Assembly (NCBI GenBank): GCA_021773305.1
Contig: JAJFKH010000013.1
Coordinates: 1-36,163 of the forward strand
DNA: 36,163 nucleotides
Source of the DNA: Gammaproteobacteria bacterium
Lineage (GTDB): Bacteria > Pseudomonadota > Gammaproteobacteria > UBA1113
Direction: 5' to 3'
Of the stretch, positions 32,501 through 36,163 are shown one piece after another (position 1 is the first letter of the stretch; each line of letters begins with the position of its first letter). The translations under genes were made by a program, and so were the position numbers. Under the pieces are notes generated by a model. It saw nothing but the letters and a program-made list of their open reading frames with translations, made no database searches and was not told the DNA's origin.

Positions 32501-35500
32501 TATTCTTTTAGTTCCTGAGCTACATACTCTAATAATTTTTCTTTTAATTCTGGATCAGAATTTATCTTTATTTGGATGGCATCAATTGAACTATTATCAT
32601 CAATGACTATATTATTTTCTGATAAAAAAATACTTTCTAAATCAAGTAATCTATTCCAAATTGCCATAATGGCAAGCTTTAATCTGTCCATTCCAGGAAT
32701 AGGTTCAGCTATGGTTGCAATATTTTCTACATTATCTATCATAAAGTGATCAACTTCATCAATCATAATACCACAGGGTTTTCGCTTCCCCATGGTTTTT
32801 AGCAAACTGAATTTATCCATTAACCAATCATGACTGAAGCTATTTGAATTCCCATAAACCACAGGATTTTTATAACAATTTTTAGGCCCTTCTTTATAAT
32901 CTGGAACAATATTACAACTTATATTTATACCAAACAAAGCATAAAATTCTTGTAGATTATCACTATCTCGCAAAGCCAAATCCGAAGAGCTAGTGATACT
33001 GTCCATAGACATACCATGCAAGGTATAAAGAACATTTATCATAGCAATAATCGTTGTTTTTCCTTCGCCAGTGGGTATTTCTACAAACCGTCCTTTTGTG
33101 TCTGGTGACAACAAACAAAGAACAATGACTGATATTAATTGTGCCGCATAAGGTCTGTATTTAAAATGCAAAAAACACGCTTGTTTCATAACAGCTAGTT
33201 TAAGGGATAACTCTTCATCGATAGCTGTTGGTTTTTTTAATTGCGCCAGCCAATTAAGAATATCTGTCTTGCTCCACTCTTTGATAGCTTTGTCAGTCTT
33301 AGATGATGGGTTTTTATATGTATCATACTTGTCATTAATTTGATACAACATATCTTTAAGGCGATTATCTTTTATTAACTCCAAAACATGTTGGTTAGAT
33401 GCGTTATTTCTTTCTAATTCATCTAACAATTGTGGTAACGGTTTGTTTTTAGTGGTTACCTGATAAGTTCCTTTTCTTGATTTTTGACGGAAATCATCCA
33501 AATTTTTTGCACAAGCACAAAGTTCATAAAATTTATTTTCATCGAGGCTATAAGACCAAGCTATTTCCAAACAACCCATGAAATTTAAATAGTTTCTTTT
33601 AATTTTTATCTTATCTAAAAAAATAGCATATAGCCTTTCAAAATCCCAGCCATCTTTAATTAGCAACTTCACCTTATTAAAAAAGCTCTGTGGCATAAAC
33701 TCTATTTTTGAGAAATTAATGTGGGAAGAAGGGTTGCACACCAAACTATATAATATCGCTGTTTTGAAATTCACGCAGAAATCTACTGCTTTCCCTTCTG
33801 ATAGCTGGCAAAATCCCCCTAAAATACTTGTTAAATTTTTCTCTGTGATTTTATTGTTCTTTAAAAAATCTAAAATATAATTAAACTCATTTAAAGAAGA
33901 TGAAATATAACACATCAATTTTTCTTCATCATTATTTTCACCCAATCCTTTGAATAAATCAAGTATTGTTTCTTTACGAAGAGAGATAATAAAAAATTCA
34001 TTCACGTCTAATAACAGAGAAATTTTAGGAGCATCATCTATATATGTTGAACAAAAACATTGCACTAATAAATCATGATCAATCATTTTTTGTTTGAAAT
34101 ATTCTTGTAATTGATTGGCCTTATTCTTAGCATTGTCCTGGGAAAACTCAGATCCCACTAAGTTCCCCATCAAATCTAAGGCCAATACATCAGGAAATAT
34201 TTCTTTATGAAAAAAAATAATATTAAGTACATTTTGATAATCATCTTCAGACTCTATATTTTCTAAATAATCAACCAGTAATTTGAATCGGCTGAAAGAC
34301 AGAGTTGAATCTCTCTTGATAGCATCAATTAAATCTTTTCCGCTATGGATATTTTCAAGTTCTAAAAACACTTTCATGTTATCGCTAAACTTATGAAATT
34401 GACCTACTTCATCTAGAAGCTTAAGTATTTGCTTTCTATGGTATTCATCAGTAATTTGCAATAAATAACTTTTAAAGGTTTCGATAGACTTATTCGAAAA
34501 AACAATTTGTTGTGGATCTAAACGAGACAACAACTCATACAACTGTGGGAAATGAATTGAATCTAATTTTTTTATACAACAATCACTCAATTCAACTTGC
34601 CAATTTTCATAACTCTTTAAATCCAACAAAATTGCTAATAGTTTGCTGAACTGTATATCGCTTGTTTTGCCAATGAATTCAACAATCTCACAATACATTT
34701 CTTTTGTTAGATTTTTTTCATATTTAACTAATCCCATTAAACAAGCTATCTTTTCACTTATCTTGGTTTTTGAAATAACATCTAACTGTAGAGACTCTAT
34801 TTTTAGCTTTTCTTTATACCTTTCTGGATCAAAATCCTTTATAGCATTCAATAGAGTTTTCTTCACTTCGGGGAAAAAATCAAGTTTCTCTTTTAATTTA
34901 AGCAATTCATCGAATGTTTTTTTAGTAAAAATCTTACGGTTTAGTTCTATTTCATGATAAATAATTTGGCTCATATTTTCAGCAGAAGAAAGATCTTTTG
35001 ATAGATCTTTCTTCGCTATAAACTCTAAAAATTCATCTTCACTTTTAAATAAAGGTTGATTAAATACGACTTTACTTAACACTGAAAATGAAAGCGCGAT
35101 AATTTGTTCATTCCCCCATTTGATTCCATCAATTATCGCTAGTATGGTTTTTTCATTTTTCAACATAATTCCATTATCAGCGGCAACAGTAAAAGCCTCT
35201 AATAAAAAAGTTGGACTAATTTTATTAAAATTTCCCGAGTTAAATACTTCTTCTGCCAAGGAAAAAACATCATCATGAATAATATAATTATGATTTGAAG
35301 CTTCTAATAGTAGTACCCTTAACCCTTGGTAAGAATTAGCAGGGAATGCTTTAATATAATTAAAAATAGAGAATGTTAAGTTTTTTGTTAAAACTCTCTG
35401 CTGACAAGCAAGCTTATAGCAGAAATTTAAAATAATCTTGCTATGCAGATTATTTACATTTTTGTTCGGATTAAGGACATCATCCTCAAGCCATTGAGAA

Positions 35501-35853
35501 AATAAATTCATGTTATTTACGGTTAGATAACCATATTTTTTAATACACTGATTAAGACAATTGATAACATCCGTGCTTTTTTCTTTCATGGATAAAAACT
35601 CACCAACAGATTTTTCTAGATCTAGAATAGAAAGTGCTTTGTCGTTTAATTTTTCTTTTGGAATTTGATCAATAATAGAATAGGTTAAGTTATACACATT
35701 ATTGTTATGACAAAATAATCCAATATCAACTAAAATATCTAAAAGCTCGTCGGCTGTCTCGTATCCATTATCACATGCAAGTTTGATACTGGATAATGCT
35801 TCAAATCGATGTTCTTCTTTTTGGAATGTTTTATTTAATAAAAGCTTTTCCAA
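26506..35853 (-). CDS. giant protein with SecA-type ATPase core and helical repeats
   Basis: At least 3115 residues. Residues 1 to about 850 are alpha-helical, HEAT- or TPR-like. From about 900 to 1420 is a SecA-type motor: RPYAAQLISVI, Walker A PTGEGKT near 930, DEVD near 1033, the cross-linking-domain-like WDDGLQQSLQIKHG, VTGTLGEE, GRGTDIK near 1367, and QAKGRTGRRGEPG near 1404. Walker A-to-DEVD spacing is as in true SecA. A TPR-like stretch lies near 1550-1600, a hydrophobic Ala/Gly-rich region near 2225-2300, another near 2570, and coiled coils near 2700-2960. A Pro/Gly/Ser linker near 2960-3010, with repeated APGGQ, leads to a final domain of about 100 residues. It cannot be the housekeeping SecA. 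Base composition is more AT-rich than the housekeeping genes. The start is unresolved: TTG 35853 has no ribosome binding site and the frame stays open upstream to 36042. Confidence 0.85.
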   Translation of the reverse strand: MEKLLLNKTFQKEEHRFEALSSIKLACDNGYETADELLDILVDIGLFCHNNNVYNLTYSIIDQIPKEKLNDKALSILDLEKSVGEFLSMKEKSTDVINCLNQCIKKYGYLTVNNMNLFSQWLEDDVLNPNKNVNNLHSKIILNFCYKLACQQRVLTKNLTFSIFNYIKAFPANSYQGLRVLLLEASNHNYIIHDDVFSLAEEVFNSGNFNKISPTFLLEAFTVAADNGIMLKNEKTILAIIDGIKWGNEQIIALSFSVLSKVVFNQPLFKSEDEFLEFIAKKDLSKDLSSAENMSQIIYHEIELNRKIFTKKTFDELLKLKEKLDFFPEVKKTLLNAIKDFDPERYKEKLKIESLQLDVISKTKISEKIACLMGLVKYEKNLTKEMYCEIVEFIGKTSDIQFSKLLAILLDLKSYENWQVELSDCCIKKLDSIHFPQLYELLSRLDPQQIVFSNKSIETFKSYLLQITDEYHRKQILKLLDEVGQFHKFSDNMKVFLELENIHSGKDLIDAIKRDSTLSFSRFKLLVDYLENIESEDDYQNVLNIIFFHKEIFPDVLALDLMGNLVGSEFSQDNAKNKANQLQEYFKQKMIDHDLLVQCFCSTYIDDAPKISLLLDVNEFFIISLRKETILDLFKGLGENNDEEKLMCYISSSLNEFNYILDFLKNNKITEKNLTSILGGFCQLSEGKAVDFCVNFKTAILYSLVCNPSSHINFSKIEFMPQSFFNKVKLLIKDGWDFERLYAIFLDKIKIKRNYLNFMGCLEIAWSYSLDENKFYELCACAKNLDDFRQKSRKGTYQVTTKNKPLPQLLDELERNNASNQHVLELIKDNRLKDMLYQINDKYDTYKNPSSKTDKAIKEWSKTDILNWLAQLKKPTAIDEELSLKLAVMKQACFLHFKYRPYAAQLISVIVLCLLSPDTKGRFVEIPTGEGKTTIIAMINVLYTLHGMSMDSITSSSDLALRDSDNLQEFYALFGINISCNIVPDYKEGPKNCYKNPVVYGNSNSFSHDWLMDKFSLLKTMGKRKPCGIMIDEVDHFMIDNVENIATIAEPIPGMDRLKLAIMAIWNRLLDLESIFLSENNIVIDDNSSIDAIQIKINSDPELKEKLLEYVAQELKEYVGKLKINEEQGLNCAHEDVVYINIPKHLVDFFNKKKNVWIETSIDARYNCTLDKHYAIREDENQIERVIPIDSHTGEFQSNTTWDDGLQQSLQIKHGLSFFAPDLTTNYLSNSQFVQLYPRPILGVTGTLGEEVDRTLINNVCLVDFVSIPSNKVNQRIFLRPILEKGDKCWLRSVSLSACKEASYGRVSLILCESVGDAKNIHDYIFDKIKFSGKIHNYTENNTANRCLMEHEFDENTVIIATQLGGRGTDIKVTKGVVEKGGVHLCISYLCENSRGSEQAKGRTGRRGEPGTIQNIFNLSQIAQDFNIDEKLFPDIIAERNRLYAEFIQNTIDKKLPLIRERDRFFAKFRDFLIELKNKKMTLSNKVKKIFKKEELKYQRKCHIEKWGFWLLNAELKEGGILNKDNEEGFNEFKQLILDNPTISNPYYYLQLGYLHLNRNPIFRGEKKSIDYYKKAIELDENCYQAYCYLGFALIKDIENSVLARIKSKKDSILDQEEGYAYKQEAKLLLHKFLLFSKNILIENNAATFLLKRGGSLNQSNDLSEQIQMESLFIAQLISSAEHAIEVINDSQKPLDLKIISLNSKRTYHKISGKKINEITEEFPQQKFTVNAHDLKSHRDLTYQYQILNTINVIGTKKPIDFDLIYKNKQLSEKNWRKLLICLLPINRYGILSEKCFYQIKSSPLNEQDERLISTGEAIIFNLTEDGWFIHLFNEREGCYKYSIENKRYVETLRLIQQENGGGDVIIRNCREIEEIKKIIKAIELNIKNGQNTAEENIIEPTLSVIDGLAQKTKKTLKNGVESTIKGLRQLDKKLSKEGSLLNVVIAEKNILINRLGDKIYGYKNAEDLKVDIRIKNMSIGDAYDFLYESNNLVSQDDIRNDLVLILCDDIVSIYTLYDSIKNLGIFNIETAMNDVQLFHKMNRKDNLNAFDFRQKVVEEKTQLDVNPNRIRIANLSIAEQLVLFDFIGEKTNISVISVKFCFFSLSQENVENLLRIPIKQNSNEKLTLLFRNILPKNIKKVIYLTDKEYNGYILQAKSMNKDQLERFLKKSDRAQQHLSVVLSKLEDDLLSLNIPPSYLDYFIRMGLLSICSISEKKPIPWRTAGLVTTIAALQVTSGLAAIALTSGLAAKFGMNMVNNAVQNIFRTFNILFTRNSNIGSHLLQMALEYSVSLVTLGFANKTVASSSHLMSKKGVAGTTAYNFTHSGGASAAKTKVANFTASSLGNQFLAQATEVTASRVSDIGIDVYKKFIADEIHTKIYCIFKRHEEDWQPKLHYLFCTDAYLNDADFNHTEGLIIQFTAMLLDIEIGGMNGFFLDNRVFRNFELALGKLIENYETLSIDKVLTSKIGLNTEEDENRILAFCEILRDRKILCGNCFFVIEKLNKKSLVDVKIENEVLEACKSYSHVVNDLDTQLKINNFCHVIADVFVNHILEQNLQFIYPLKDMLISGAVGVAGSVVGNTSQTASKNLAGFVDIATRSIARSTIPLSVDFCSIYLDSKLCGESRKKFNREIYALQIIMWELEQKNRLNFFVRKHQHAQYIKFYIMLVLMVDGDKEDIDIASEKAEEIFKKILDKSKKVSYDDICSGVKAGVSDDKLIDKINELLVEYKEKFKEKKMDNVVAVLNSELSKESFNNILSCIQTKDYSAADRMFSQGEMSPEHYIAFQALSNFSGYFQEQLRNERELMAVVKSALQKSSEICGKVFQYQEEYEQNFISMVKDISKEYESSRQKIRIEASSEVSTLKKGHKVKAKCIRDMMKYTIDASTASESAWVALLGISRKASKETNEKLIQAAQKSEENAYKALSDAQKNNASVAKLAFQGVTNFIEKMIDRPSQPQLESNTNSSGNAPASVPVAPVSSANSPYSFHHQNSSAPGGQGNAPGGQSNIQNDLSGLNWPEGVLCEFRDNEYFIEFSMRKLKNIPGALDAYEGKIEDFKDDMLRYDETERPVSDKKRVKTVYFKNITYVTEFCEELNKCSVQDNVQPNVIPMIG

Positions 35854-36163
35854 TTTATTTAATACAATCTTTATGTTTTTAATATCTTTATTGGAATAAA
35901 AAATATCTAATTGCGAGTATATTATTTGTAAACTTAATGTAAATAAATTGTATTCACTTTTATCAAAAATATTAAAGATATCCTCTATCGTTTTAATTGT
36001 CAGTGCTTTTTTTAAAGTTGATAAGTAACTACTTACACCCCATTATGAATTAATTTTAAAATAAAACGAAAAAAGACTTGACAGCATTTTTCACCTTCTA
36101 TTTAATTTTTCCTAAGCCCCCTAAAAGAGTACCTTTATGACTTAGCTACAGATCCAACACGAT
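35854..36163 (-). other. 5' region of the giant gene with an in-frame ochre codon
   Basis: The giant frame continues upstream of 35853 without a stop to 36042, encoding 63 codons that look like the same helical protein (TLKKALTIKTIEDIFNIF and so on), but with no ATG, GTG or TTG. At 36043-36045 there is an in-frame TAA. Fourteen codons further upstream, still in the same frame, is an ATG at 36087 (MLSSLFSFYFKINS, then stop) preceded by AGAAGGTG at ideal distance. The likely original start is therefore 36087, with a nonsense codon at position 15, or initiation is at an unusual codon. The outermost 60 bp hold no feature I can identify. Confidence 0.6.

Noticed and set aside
26506-35853. The giant protein as the cell's main SecA translocase
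   Set aside because: More than three times the normal length, with no C-terminal zinc-binding tail, no secA neighbourhood and long unrelated flanks. Only the motor is shared.
36102-36163. Possible insertion-sequence end at the right edge of the window
   Set aside because: The sequence has a terminal-repeat look, but there is no transposase, second end or target duplication in the window to support it.

Overview
The window is AT-rich bacterial chromosome from a gammaproteobacterium, most likely of the order Legionellales (Legionella/Coxiella relatives). The order dnaE-accA-tilS ... pyrG-kdsA-eno-ftsB, all on the minus strand, is the order I know from that group. PAS-LuxR regulators, duplicated 6S RNA genes and very large proteins of unknown function fit a host-associated member. 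The assignment comes from gene order and protein resemblance, not from a database search.

Positions 1-2500 hold the 5' part of surE (minus), a small isolated CHMI-type tautomerase (plus), and a tandem pair of PAS-LuxR regulators whose DNA-binding halves are almost identical at the DNA level. Positions 2665-13926 are a minus-strand housekeeping block: dnaE, accA and tilS, then an interruption (6S RNA, alpha/beta hydrolase, 6S RNA), then pyrG, kdsA, eno and ftsB. The two 6S-like genes each have a sigma-70-like promoter and lie on either side of the hydrolase, in a place where related genomes have tilS next to pyrG.

Positions 14021-21887 form an arginine module. A tight argC-argJ-argB-argF-argG-argH operon (minus) diverges from argR (plus). 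The 139-bp space between them holds two ARG boxes 21 bp apart, each overlapping the -35 element of one of two opposed promoters, so ArgR probably represses both directions. ArgJ implies the acetyl-recycling pathway; argD and carAB are absent from the cluster. Past argH lies the 3' remnant of a DUF4143-type ATPase gene.

Positions 21900-36163 are accessory. A basic orphan protein of 314 residues (plus) converges on a two-gene minus-strand unit: a protein of at least 3115 residues with a complete SecA-type ATPase core inside long helical flanks, followed 66 bp later by a 1131-residue coiled-coil protein with a central hydrophobic segment. This pair is the best candidate for an undescribed system, perhaps a giant toxin or effector with a partner. 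Its start is problematic: the only ATG with a good ribosome binding site (36087) is followed in frame by an ochre codon, and the frame is then open to the end of the gene.
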